DNA from: an uncultured Flavobacteriaceae bacterium
GTDB taxonomy: Bacteria > Bacteroidota > Bacteroidia > Flavobacteriales > Flavobacteriaceae
Length of the DNA stretch: 64,000 nt
Assembly (NCBI GenBank): GCA_947500585.1
Contig: CANMSN010000009.1
Coordinates: forward strand, 82,512-146,511
Direction of reading: 5' to 3'
Shown here: in pieces, positions 43,243 to 51,687 of the stretch
Layout: each line of letters opens with the position of its first letter
Numbering within the stretch: the stretch's first letter is position 1
Program-made: the position numbers and the translations under genes
The notes under the pieces: generated by a model
Databases searched by the model: none
What the model saw: only the letters and a program-made list of their open reading frames with translations
Told to the model about the DNA's origin: nothing

Positions 43243-44328
43243 CTATTTAATCAATCCCAACTTTTTCAAATTCTTTTTACGGTGAATTTTACCTGAGCCT
43301 GTTTCAATAAATTTAGGAATAGTAAAAATTTCTTTTGGTTTTTCATATTTATCTAAAACGTCAAAAATTGAAGGATCAATATTATTTTCATCATCCTCAA
43401 GAATTAAAACTAACTTTTCTCCAAGGGTATCGTCTGGTATAGATGTAATAAAAAATTGTTGCTTAATTTTACTTCTAAGTTTAAATTCTATCTCCTCTGG
43501 ATATAATTTAATGCCTCCAGAATTAATAATATTATCGTACCTACCTAACCATTCAAAAGTTGAATTGGAGTGAAGCTTTACAATATCATTAGTAATAATT
43601 TTATCATCGGAAAGCTTTGGTGCATCTATAACCAAACAACCTCTATCATCCGTAGAAACAGAAATATCTGGTAATGTTTTAAAATGATTATCGGTATTGG
43701 TGCCCTCTAAATGATTAAGTTTTTTAACTGCAATGTGCGATACTGTTTCGGTCATGCCATAAGTTTCATAAACTTGAGGTTTTTTATCTTTTATAAGATC
43801 GATGATAGTATTTGAAACTCGCCCACCTCCAACAATAACTGTTTTTATACTTTCTAAATATTTAGCAAAATTTTTCAGTTGCATAGGTACAAAAGCACAG
43901 AAATCATATTTCTTTTTATAATCTATAAGTGGTAAGGCACTAGGTTCAACCATATCTATATCTAGACCTAAAACAAGAGCTCTTACAATCATCATTTTAC
44001 CAGCAATAAAGTTTGAAGGTAAACAACTTAAAATCTTATTCCCAGGTTCTAATTTGAAGAAATCACCCGTCATGATTGCAGAATTCACCATAGCTTGCTT
44101 TTTTATTTTCAAACGTTTAGGTTTACCTGTAGATCCTGAAGTTTTTACAATAATGTATTCATATTTATCTAACCAGTCTAATAAAAAAACACCTAATTCG
44201 CGTTGATAAGGTTCGCCCTCCTTAACAAAACTATAGGCAACTTCCATTAGGTCATCAAATGAATAGTGGTGACCGTTTAATTTAAATCTAAGATGTACAT
44301 TCGTGTAACTTGGAATCATTTTACTCAA
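43243..44328 (-). CDS. menE: o-Succinylbenzoate-CoA ligase
   Basis: This 361-aa AMP-forming ligase activates o-succinylbenzoate with CoA in menaquinone synthesis. The P-loop TSGSTGKPKRLKIKK lies at about 63-77, the aromatic TYGMTETVSH motif at about 190-199, and WLGRYDNIINSGGIKLYPEE at about 270-289. The last catalytic lysine lies in GSGKIHRKKNLKK. It is shorter than typical acyl-CoA ligases, as is usual for Bacteroidota MenE. It overlaps the CPBP protease gene by 8 bases, or less if the ATG three codons later is used. Confidence 0.9.
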   Translation of the reverse strand: MSKMIPSYTNVHLRFKLNGHHYSFDDLMEVAYSFVKEGEPYQRELGVFLLDWLDKYEYIIVKTSGSTGKPKRLKIKKQAMVNSAIMTGDFFKLEPGNKILSCLPSNFIAGKMMIVRALVLGLDIDMVEPSALPLIDYKKKYDFCAFVPMQLKNFAKYLESIKTVIVGGGRVSNTIIDLIKDKKPQVYETYGMTETVSHIAVKKLNHLEGTNTDNHFKTLPDISVSTDDRGCLVIDAPKLSDDKIITNDIVKLHSNSTFEWLGRYDNIINSGGIKLYPEEIEFKLRSKIKQQFFITSIPDDTLGEKLVLILEDDENNIDPSIFDVLDKYEKPKEIFTIPKFIETGSGKIHRKKNLKKLGLIK

Positions 44329-45496
44329 TATTTTCTAAAATTTTATAATCTTCTTTTGGTGGCTCAACTACTTCTCCAAATAATTTATCTTTCCAGTTTG
44401 TCCATTTATATTTCTTTGACAAAATAAATAGTAATAATGGAAACACTATAAATACTGGAAAGAATATTTGACCAAATGCCATTTTTTCTGGGTCTGACAT
44501 GTCTTTTAAAATAGAATGTGTTTGAAAGGCTGTCCAATCTGCCGTAACTAATAACGCTGTAAATAAATTATTAGCGGCATGAAAACCTAATGCTAATTCC
44601 ATTCCCTCATCCATTAAGGTCATAATCCCTAAAAACAATCCTGTTCCAATGTAGTATACCATAATAATATATCCAAGCTTATCAACCTCTGGGTTTGCTA
44701 TATGCAGTAAACCAAAAATTATGGAAGTAATAAACAATGGAGTTGAATTTCTATTTAGCATTTTATACAAAATACTATTTGACGATGAACTTGTTAACCC
44801 CTCTAAACCTTCAATATTTAAGAGTAAAAATAAAGCTCCAACTAGTAAAACTAGTATTAATAAAGTAGTTAAAAACCCAAAAGAATAAATATCATTAAAA
44901 AAAATAAATCCTAAAATACTTAAAAGAGTATAAATTAAAACAAATGGAAAGTTCTTATGAATTGTAGATACTCCAATACCCTGCATTAAATAGCCTCTAA
45001 ATAAATACTCTTCAAAACTAGTTTGTAGAGGCACCATAATTATGGCTATAACACAAAGAATAATAAATGGGACTAATTTAAAATTAAGCACATAATCTTC
45101 CGGAGCTACGAAAAAGTAATCTGCTAATACCATTCCACTTGAAAACACACCCCAAACGATAAATATAAACCAAAATCGTTTCCAATCTATTTTCTTTCTT
45201 GAGGTGGTTAAGTGTTTTATTGATTGACTATGCAATTGCTTTACTACTATAAATAAGCCTAATAAACCTATTGCAAAAGATAGCAACATTAAAAACAGAT
45301 TCAAATTAGGCTCGAGTAAAGACATCATTTTAGTTTCATCAAGTCCGTCCATAACATTGCCACTATTAAATGCCTTGAACATTACAGCAGCTGTGAAAGG
45401 TAATTGCCCAATAATAACAGCAATAACAATAAAAACTAAACCAACCAAATACCGCCACCATTCGTGTAGCACATTAAATGCTTGAGCTATATACAT
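44321..45496 (-). CDS. CPBP family intramembrane glutamic endopeptidase
   Basis: This 391-aa polytopic membrane protein has about nine helices. The Abi/CPBP motifs are EEYLFRGYLMQG (EExxxR, about 165-176), a second-helix FGLLHIANPE (His-containing) and AANNLFTALLV (Asn-containing). Family members cleave prenylated or other membrane proteins, or act as bacteriocin immunity proteins. It sits inside the menaquinone operon between menC and menE, 2 bases from menC and overlapping menE, so it is co-expressed with quinone synthesis. Its substrate is unknown. Confidence 0.85.
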   Translation of the reverse strand: MYIAQAFNVLHEWWRYLVGLVFIVIAVIIGQLPFTAAVMFKAFNSGNVMDGLDETKMMSLLEPNLNLFLMLLSFAIGLLGLFIVVKQLHSQSIKHLTTSRKKIDWKRFWFIFIVWGVFSSGMVLADYFFVAPEDYVLNFKLVPFIILCVIAIIMVPLQTSFEEYLFRGYLMQGIGVSTIHKNFPFVLIYTLLSILGFIFFNDIYSFGFLTTLLILVLLVGALFLLLNIEGLEGLTSSSSNSILYKMLNRNSTPLFITSIIFGLLHIANPEVDKLGYIIMVYYIGTGLFLGIMTLMDEGMELALGFHAANNLFTALLVTADWTAFQTHSILKDMSDPEKMAFGQIFFPVFIVFPLLLFILSKKYKWTNWKDKLFGEVVEPPKEDYKILENIE

Positions 45497-45498
45497 AT

Positions 45499-46536
45499 TT
45501 ATAAATTAAAATTCCAATTCATACTTTTACTATAATGCAATTTACCATTTTCAACTTGTAAAGGACTATCAATATTATTTGTAAATAAACTTCCTGTTCC
45601 AAGTCCTTGTGGTAAATTGTTTTCCTTTTTATAAGTATATTGGGCAATAGCATTAAGTCCAATATTACTTTCTAATGCGCTAGTTATCCACCAACCTATT
45701 TTATTTTTTTCTGCTATAGAAATCCATTCATCACTTCCCTTAAAGCCTCCAACTAAACTAGGCTTTAAAATAATGTATTGCGGATTTATAGTTTGTAGCA
45801 ATTTTTGCTTTTTTGTTACCGAAAATATACCAATTAATTCTTCATCTAAAGCTATTGGTAAAGGGGTTTCTTTGCATAATTTCGATATCTCTAAAATTTG
45901 ACCTTGTTTTATGGGTTGTTCTATAGAATGTAAATCGAAATCTGATAATATCTTTAATTTCTCTAAAGCCTCATGAGCTAAAAAGGCACCATTTGCATCT
46001 ACCCGTAATTCAATGTCTTTTGAAGTAAATTCTTTTCGTATTGATTTTAAAAGGTTGATTTCTTGTTGAAAATCTATAGCTCCAATTTTCATTTTAATAC
46101 ATTTAAAACCTGATTGAATTTTTTCTTCAATTTGTTGTTTCATAAATGCTTCAGAACCCATCCAAATTAATCCGTTTATAGAGATTGAATCTTGGTGTTC
46201 TGTAAAATTTGAAGGAAATAATGTGAAACTATTTTGACTTTCTAAAGATTTAAAAGCCGTTTCCAATCCAAATTGTATACTTGGAAATTCAATTAATTCA
46301 TCTAATAATTGTTCTAAACCTAATTGAATATTTTTACAAACCCATTTTAATTTATCCTCGTAATCTGGTCTATCATCAACAGATAAGCCTCTAAATAAAC
46401 CACATTCTCCAATGCCTATTTTGTCATTTGAGTTTAAGAAGACAAACCAAGTTTCTTTGGTTTTTAAAACACCTCGAGAAGTGCCACTGGCTTGTTTAAA
46501 ATTTAAAGTATGTTTTTTGTAAGACGCTTGTATCAT
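45499..46536 (-). CDS. menC: o-Succinylbenzoate synthase
   Basis: This 345-aa enolase-superfamily enzyme dehydrates SHCHC to o-succinylbenzoate. The KxK catalytic lysine lies in KCIKMKIGAIDF (about 145). The three metal carboxylates are in ELRVDANGAF, SIEQPI and IALDEEL, and the second lysine in YIILKPSLVGG. The order and spacing fit MenC. It is directly adjacent to the metallo-hydrolase gene (no gap) and 2 bases from the CPBP gene. Confidence 0.92.
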   Translation of the reverse strand: MIQASYKKHTLNFKQASGTSRGVLKTKETWFVFLNSNDKIGIGECGLFRGLSVDDRPDYEDKLKWVCKNIQLGLEQLLDELIEFPSIQFGLETAFKSLESQNSFTLFPSNFTEHQDSISINGLIWMGSEAFMKQQIEEKIQSGFKCIKMKIGAIDFQQEINLLKSIRKEFTSKDIELRVDANGAFLAHEALEKLKILSDFDLHSIEQPIKQGQILEISKLCKETPLPIALDEELIGIFSVTKKQKLLQTINPQYIILKPSLVGGFKGSDEWISIAEKNKIGWWITSALESNIGLNAIAQYTYKKENNLPQGLGTGSLFTNNIDSPLQVENGKLHYSKSMNWNFNL

Positions 46537-47214
46537 CTATAATTCAATAGATTCTCCAATTTTTAAAAGCTTTAATGACTTAAGTTCTGTATCAAATTTT
46601 GCCTTTGCCTTAACTTTATCTATTTCAATATATCCAAATGTATCGTAGTGATATCCTAAAATATTATCACACTTCAAAAAGTTTGAAGCTATTAAAGCAT
46701 CATCAATACCCATAGTAAAATTATCGCCTATTGGTAAAATAGCCAAGTCTAAATTAAAAGATTTTCTAATGAGTTTCATATCATAAGTTAAAGCCGTATC
46801 GCCAGCAATATATATGGTTTTATTCTTGCTTTTTATTATAAAACCACCAGGTTGTCCGCCATAACTCCCGTCAGGAAATGAGGATGTATGTATGGCATTT
46901 ACATATTTTACTGTTCCGAAGTCAAACTTCCATTGCCCTCCATGATTCATTGGATGCCCATCAAGACCCATTTTTTCATAATGACTCACAATTTCAAAAT
47001 TAGATACAATTTTAGCTCCAGTGCGTTTTGCAATAGCTTCAACATCTAAAATATGATCTTGATGTGCATGCGTGACTAAAATATAATCTGCTTTAAGATT
47101 GTTTATATCTATATCAGATGCTTTCGGATTTCCTGTAATAAAAGGATCTACTATAATATTTATATCTTCTATTTGAATTCCTAAACTAGCGTGACCATAA
47201 AATGTAATTTTCAT
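46537..47214 (-). CDS. Metal-dependent hydrolase of the beta-lactamase fold (UPF0173)
   Basis: This 225-aa compact metallo-beta-lactamase-fold protein has the motif THAHQDHILD (HxHxDH, about 48-57), further histidines in NHGGQWKF and IHTSSFPDG, Asp in YIAGDTALTYD, and His in LGYHYDTFGYI. The UPF0173 family has no agreed substrate. It lies in the men operon between menA and menC; a thioesterase-like role in the pathway is tempting but only inference. Confidence 0.88.
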   Translation of the reverse strand: MKITFYGHASLGIQIEDINIIVDPFITGNPKASDIDINNLKADYILVTHAHQDHILDVEAIAKRTGAKIVSNFEIVSHYEKMGLDGHPMNHGGQWKFDFGTVKYVNAIHTSSFPDGSYGGQPGGFIIKSKNKTIYIAGDTALTYDMKLIRKSFNLDLAILPIGDNFTMGIDDALIASNFLKCDNILGYHYDTFGYIEIDKVKAKAKFDTELKSLKLLKIGESIEL

Positions 47215-47256
47215 TTATTCGAAAAATTAAAATTAAACTATTAAATTACAAAAAAA

Positions 47257-48159
47257 CTACCATAAATATCCAAACCCCATTAAAATAGCTAATAATACTG
47301 TTGTTAAGGCTAATTTTTTTAATTCTGGATCAAATAATTTAGGATCTGAATTCTTATTTATTCGTTTTAAATGAAGAAATAAAGGTATGAAGGTAATAGT
47401 GAAAATTAAATTAAAAGGCGATGTGTAAAACAAAATACCAAATAAACTTGATGAGATTACAGCCATTATAATTAGCGTATTATGATAGACTTTTATCTTT
47501 TTTGCCCCTAACTTAACCGCTAAGGTTATTTTTTTTGACTTTTCATCAGATAGTCTATCACGCATGTTGTTCAGATTTAGCACAGCAGTACTCAATAATC
47601 CAATTGTAATAGCAGGTAAAAAAACAACATCATCAATTTTTTCAGTGTATAGTACATAGCAACCAATAACACTTACTAAACCAAAAAAAACAAAAACAAA
47701 AACGTCTCCTAGCGCTTTATAACCATAAGCATTTTGCCCAACCGTATAACGAATTGCTGAAACAACAGATAGTGCTCCTAAAAGAAAAAACACAACTGTT
47801 AAGACAAAATTTTTCACTCCAAAAGCACAATAAATCAACATAGTTGATAAAACTATAGAAATTAGAACATTTATTTTAATCGCATTAAACATGTCTTCTG
47901 GAGAAATTTTTCCGCTTTGAATGGCTCGCTCTGGTCCTATTCTATCTAAATTATCTGTTCCTTTTAAGCCATCACCATAGTCATTAGCTAAATTGGATAA
48001 TATTTGAAAACTTAAAGTTGTAAGAATAGCAAGAATGCAAACGTCGAGTTTAAAAAAGCCATTATACGAAGCAAAACAAGATGCAAGAATAATACCTGAA
48101 AGTGATAATGGTAAAGTTCTAAGGCGCATTGAAGAAATCCAAACTGAAACTTTCTTCAT
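47257..48159 (-). CDS. menA: 1,4-Dihydroxy-2-naphthoate polyprenyltransferase
   Basis: This 300-aa UbiA-family membrane prenyltransferase attaches the isoprenoid tail to DHNA to form demethylmenaquinone. About eight helices are present. The first Asp-rich motif is NLANDYGDGLKGTDNLDR (about 58-75) and the second NLNNMRDRLSDEKSKK (about 195). I start it at 48159, where its ATG overlaps the menB stop (TAATG), rather than at the in-frame ATG four codons earlier at 48171. Confidence 0.92.
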   Translation of the reverse strand: MKKVSVWISSMRLRTLPLSLSGIILASCFASYNGFFKLDVCILAILTTLSFQILSNLANDYGDGLKGTDNLDRIGPERAIQSGKISPEDMFNAIKINVLISIVLSTMLIYCAFGVKNFVLTVVFFLLGALSVVSAIRYTVGQNAYGYKALGDVFVFVFFGLVSVIGCYVLYTEKIDDVVFLPAITIGLLSTAVLNLNNMRDRLSDEKSKKITLAVKLGAKKIKVYHNTLIIMAVISSSLFGILFYTSPFNLIFTITFIPLFLHLKRINKNSDPKLFDPELKKLALTTVLLAILMGFGYLW

Positions 48160-48998
48160 TATGGAATCCATTTTTTGTCAAAGTTTGGCTTGCGTTTTTC
48201 AAGAAACGCATTTCTACCTTCTTTAGCCTCTTCGGTCATATAAGCTAATCGTGTAGCTTCACCAGCAAAAACCTGTTGTCCAACCATACCATCATCAGTT
48301 AAATTCATAGCGAATTTAAGCATTTTTATAGATGTTGGAGATTTTGCTAATATTTCTTGTGCCCATTCAAAAGCCGTGTTTTCCAAATCATCATGAGGAA
48401 TAACAGCATTAACCATTCCCATATCAAAAGCTTCTTGTGCGGAATAATTTCTACCTAAGAAAAAGATTTCTCGTGCTTTTTTCTGCCCAACCATTTTAGC
48501 TAAATATGCAGATCCGTAACCACCATCAAAACTAGTTACATCCGCATCAGTTTGTTTGAAAATCGCATGTTCTTTACTAGCTAACGTTAAATCGCAGACT
48601 ACATGTAAACTATGTCCGCCACCAACAGCCCATCCTGGAACAACAGCTATTACAGCTTTTGGCATAAAACGTATTAAGCGCTGTACTTCTAAAATATTTA
48701 AACGATGATAACCATCTTCCCCCACATAACCTTGATGACCTCTTGCTTTTTGATCGCCTCCACTACAAAATGAATATACTCCATCTTTTGTTGAAGGCCC
48801 TTCAGCTGATAACAAAACGACACCTATATTTACATCTTCATTGGCATCATAAAATGCTTCATATAACTCACTAGTTGTTTTAGGTCTGAATGCATTGCGC
48901 ACATTGGGCCTGTTAAAAGCTATTCTTGCTACACCACCTCTCTTCTTATAGGTTATGTCTTCATATTCTTTAACTGTAACCCAATTCACTTGGTTCAT
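48159..48998 (-). CDS. menB: 1,4-Dihydroxy-2-naphthoyl-CoA synthase
   Basis: This crotonase-family enzyme closes the naphthoate ring from o-succinylbenzoyl-CoA. It is 279 aa from the chosen start. Landmarks are the YSFCSGGDQKARG oxyanion loop, GWAVGGGHSLHVVCDLT, and TSFDGGYGSAYLAKMVG with the MenB-specific Asp-Gly-Gly. The frame extends upstream to 49043, but a -7 box at 49014-49021 leaves the ATG at 48998 (MNQVNWVTVKEYEDI) as the only plausible start. It is the first gene of the men operon in this window; menF, menD and menH are elsewhere. Confidence 0.94.
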   Translation of the reverse strand: MNQVNWVTVKEYEDITYKKRGGVARIAFNRPNVRNAFRPKTTSELYEAFYDANEDVNIGVVLLSAEGPSTKDGVYSFCSGGDQKARGHQGYVGEDGYHRLNILEVQRLIRFMPKAVIAVVPGWAVGGGHSLHVVCDLTLASKEHAIFKQTDADVTSFDGGYGSAYLAKMVGQKKAREIFFLGRNYSAQEAFDMGMVNAVIPHDDLENTAFEWAQEILAKSPTSIKMLKFAMNLTDDGMVGQQVFAGEATRLAYMTEEAKEGRNAFLEKRKPNFDKKWIP

Positions 48999-49329
48999 TT
49001 TATTAATTTTAGTCAAAAATAAATTATATTTTGTTAAAAACACTTCTTTTTATAACAGAATAATAAAGATGCATACTGAAAACACAAGCGAATTTTGAAT
49101 TATTTTAGACAATTTAAGCTAATTAAAAATTTAGTCACTATTTTATTGAAATTATAAAAAAACAACACATAATTTAAATATATTATAAATATAATCACCA
49201 AACTTAAAAAGTATTGCTTTGTAGTATTTTTTTGGCTATGTTTGTTATTAAATGTAGCTTTAAAACTATTAAATATGTATTTAAACTATTTTTTTTGTAT
49301 TTTGCCGAACATTTAACCCCAATTAGTGT
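48999..49329. other. Intergenic region of about 330 bases between menB and a small plus-strand gene
   Basis: This is a very AT-rich divergent promoter region. It contains the menB -7 box at 49014-49021. I see no further gene, RNA or hairpin of note. Confidence 0.5.
49014..49021 (-). promoter_or_regulatory. -7 promoter box of the men operon
   Basis: TATTTTTG on the minus strand lies 16 bases before the menB ATG at 48998. It excludes the upstream in-frame start. Confidence 0.5.
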
Positions 49330-49506
49330 ATGCTTTTTACCATTAGTCTTTCTGTTTTTATTCTAGTAATAGTAAACTTATTATTACTAAAATTTAGTTG
49401 TAACAAAACATCTAAAACAAATAAACAAGAAAAGAAACCTGTTAAACTTACACCAAAAATTACCATTGAACAGGATTCTGAGAGGCTTGCTCCAACAGGA
49501 AGTTAG
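49330..49506 (+). CDS. Small membrane protein or lipoprotein, 58 aa
   Basis: MLFTISLSVFILVIVNLLLL is a single membrane helix. It is followed by KFSCNKTSKTNK, a lysine-rich stretch and a tail ending SERLAPTGS. A lipobox-like Cys at about 24 is possible but imperfect. Its last 47 bases overlap the 3' end of ung on the opposite strand. The ordered layout (helix, basic linker, conserved-looking tail) suggests a real gene. The function is unknown. Confidence 0.55.
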   Translation: MLFTISLSVFILVIVNLLLLKFSCNKTSKTNKQEKKPVKLTPKITIEQDSERLAPTGS

Positions 49507-50131
49507 TTTTACTAAAGTGTTTATTCCCAAACCAATACCCCCTATTTGCGCTTAAAGGTGAAGGATGTCCGCTAGTTAAAATATGATGATGCTTAGTATT
49601 AATTAATTTAACTTTTTGTTTAGCAAAACCTCCCCAAAGCAAAAAAACTACACCTTTTTTTTTATCGCTTAAAATTTTAATTACAGCATCAGTAAATTGT
49701 TCCCATCCTTTTTTTTGATGACTTCCTGCTTCATGTGCTCTTACTGTTAATGTTGCATTTAGTAATAAAACACCTTGATTAGCCCAACGCATCAAGTTTC
49801 CACTTTTTGGATATGGAATACCTAAATCTGATTCTATTTCCTTAAAAATATTAATTAATGACGGTGGATGATTTATATTATCATTGACTGAAAAACATAA
49901 TCCATTGGCTTGTCCTTCACCATGATATGGGTCTTGCCCGATTATAACAACCTTAACATCATTAAAGTGACAATGATTAAAAGCATTAAATATTTCTTTC
50001 CCTTTTGGATAGCAAATTTTAGATTTATATTCCGATTTAACAAAAGCTACCAAATCTTTAAAATAAGGTTTTGTGAATTCTTGTGCTAAATGTTGTTTCC
50101 AACTTTCGTGAATATCAACATCCATATTCAT
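49460..50131 (-). CDS. ung: Uracil-DNA glycosylase (family 1)
   Basis: This 223-aa base-excision repair enzyme removes uracil from DNA. The water-activating loop GQDPYHGEGQANGLCFSV carries the catalytic Asp (about 65), and the Leu-intercalation/His loop is TSGHPSPLSANRGYWFG (about 188-204). LLLNATLTVRAHEAGSH is the family segment between them. Its start codon touches the holA stop, so the two genes are co-transcribed. Confidence 0.96.
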   Translation of the reverse strand: MNMDVDIHESWKQHLAQEFTKPYFKDLVAFVKSEYKSKICYPKGKEIFNAFNHCHFNDVKVVIIGQDPYHGEGQANGLCFSVNDNINHPPSLINIFKEIESDLGIPYPKSGNLMRWANQGVLLLNATLTVRAHEAGSHQKKGWEQFTDAVIKILSDKKKGVVFLLWGGFAKQKVKLINTKHHHILTSGHPSPLSANRGYWFGNKHFSKTNFLLEQASQNPVQW

Positions 50132-51135
50132 TAATTTAAAATTCTAACCAATAACTCCTTTAGTAAATCTCCCTGTGGCACCGCGTTAGAGCCTACACCC
50201 TTGCTTCTTACATCAAATTCTCTAAGTGCAGAAACTACGGCACTGACTTTACGCATGGGATAATTTCTTGCAGCGGTTATATATTCATTAACAAAATAAG
50301 GATTCACCTTTAAAGCAGAAGCAACATTTCTAGGCGATTTGTCTTTTAATCCATGAAAATGAAGCAATTGAGAAAAGAAATTAAACAATAATGATACTGT
50401 CACTACCATTGGGTTATCCTTAGGGTTATCTGCAAAATAATTAACTATTTGGTGCGCTTTAATCGTATTTCGCTCACCAACAGCTTTACGCAATTCAAAA
50501 TTATTATAATCTTTACTAATGCCTATATTTTCTTCAATATGATCTGGACTTATTTGAGTTCCTTCAGGTAAAATAATTTGAAGTTTTTCAAGTTCATTAT
50601 TAATTTTACTTAAATCTGTACCTAAAAACTCAACCAACATTTGTGCAGCTTTGGGAGAAATTGTATAATTTTTAGGGGATAAAACACGTCTAATCCAATC
50701 GGCTACTTGATTTTCATAAAGTTTTTTACTTTCATAAACAACACCCGTTTTCTTTAAGGTTTTATATAAAGCTTTACGCTTATCAATTTTTTTATACTTA
50801 TAGTTTAGTACTAAAATGGTTGAAGGTTGCGGATTTTCAGCATAAGATGCTAATTTTTCAATAGTTCGCGATAAATCTTGTGCTTCCTTAACTATAACCA
50901 CTTGATGTTCCGCCATCATTGGGTATCGTTTTGCATTACCAACAATATCTTCTATGGATACATCACGACCGTACAAAACCATTTGATTAAACCCACGCTC
51001 CTCCTCTGCCAAAACGCTAGTTTCAATAAAATCAGAAATTTTATCAATATAATAAGCTTCTTCTCCCATTAAAAAATAAATGGGTTTCAAGTTTCTGTTT
51101 TTTATATCGGTAACTAATTGTTTTACTTCGTCCAA
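50131..51135 (-). CDS. holA: DNA polymerase III delta subunit
   Basis: This 334-aa clamp-loader subunit opens the beta clamp. The opening KPIYFLMGEEAYYIDKISDF and the AAA-like domain with ADWIRRVLSPKNYTISPKAA (about 145-164) fit. The delta C-terminal region is represented by FELRKAVGERNTIKAHQIVN and VSLLFNFFSQLLHFHGLK. It lacks a functional Walker motif, as is normal for delta. It is divergent from the HsdR_N-type gene. Confidence 0.93.
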   Translation of the reverse strand: MDEVKQLVTDIKNRNLKPIYFLMGEEAYYIDKISDFIETSVLAEEERGFNQMVLYGRDVSIEDIVGNAKRYPMMAEHQVVIVKEAQDLSRTIEKLASYAENPQPSTILVLNYKYKKIDKRKALYKTLKKTGVVYESKKLYENQVADWIRRVLSPKNYTISPKAAQMLVEFLGTDLSKINNELEKLQIILPEGTQISPDHIEENIGISKDYNNFELRKAVGERNTIKAHQIVNYFADNPKDNPMVVTVSLLFNFFSQLLHFHGLKDKSPRNVASALKVNPYFVNEYITAARNYPMRKVSAVVSALREFDVRSKGVGSNAVPQGDLLKELLVRILN

Positions 51136-51240
51136 ATCTGGTAAAATTCCAATTTATAAAATTCAATCTCCAAAAAGAGTTGTTGATATTTGGATTTCGA
51201 ATATTGTGAGTTAACTTTGAAAACCTAAAAAAACACGTTG

Positions 51241-51687
51241 TTGCAAGAATTAAATTTTCCTAAGTTTTCATTTCGATTCAAAAATAGCGAAAATAAAGTT
51301 TCTATTTTTGATAGCATTCGTAAAAAATTTGTGGTTCTACAACCCGAAGAATGGGTACGTCAGCATTGTGTTAAGTTTTTAATTGACGTAAAAGGATATC
51401 CTAAAACATTAATTAATGTTGAAAAAGAATTAAAACTAAATGCATTAAAAAAACGGTATGATATTGTTGTTTTTAATAGTGATGGCAGTATTTATTTAAT
51501 TGTAGAATGTAAATCACCAAAAGTTACTATAAATCAAGATACATTTGATCAAATAGCCCGTTATAATTTAGAACTTAACGCAACCTATTTGATGGTTACT
51601 AACGGATTAAATCATTATTATTGCCAAATGGATTTTAAAAATGAACGTTATAAATTTTTAAAAGAGATTCCTGATTATAGCCTATGA
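51241..51687 (+). CDS. Orphan HsdR N-terminal (PD-(D/E)XK-like) domain protein
   Basis: This 148-aa protein resembles the N-terminal nuclease domain of type I restriction HsdR. WVRQHCVKFLIDVKGYPKTL is followed by a nuclease-like core with Asp in KKRYDIVVFNSDG and a Glu-x-Lys in YLIVECKSPKVTI. No helicase part or restriction partners (hsdM, hsdS) are nearby. There is no ATG; a TTG at 51241 (MQELNFPKFSFRFKN) or the TTG at 51238 must be used. It overlaps the glycosyltransferase gene by four bases. Confidence 0.82.
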   Translation: MQELNFPKFSFRFKNSENKVSIFDSIRKKFVVLQPEEWVRQHCVKFLIDVKGYPKTLINVEKELKLNALKKRYDIVVFNSDGSIYLIVECKSPKVTINQDTFDQIARYNLELNATYLMVTNGLNHYYCQMDFKNERYKFLKEIPDYSL

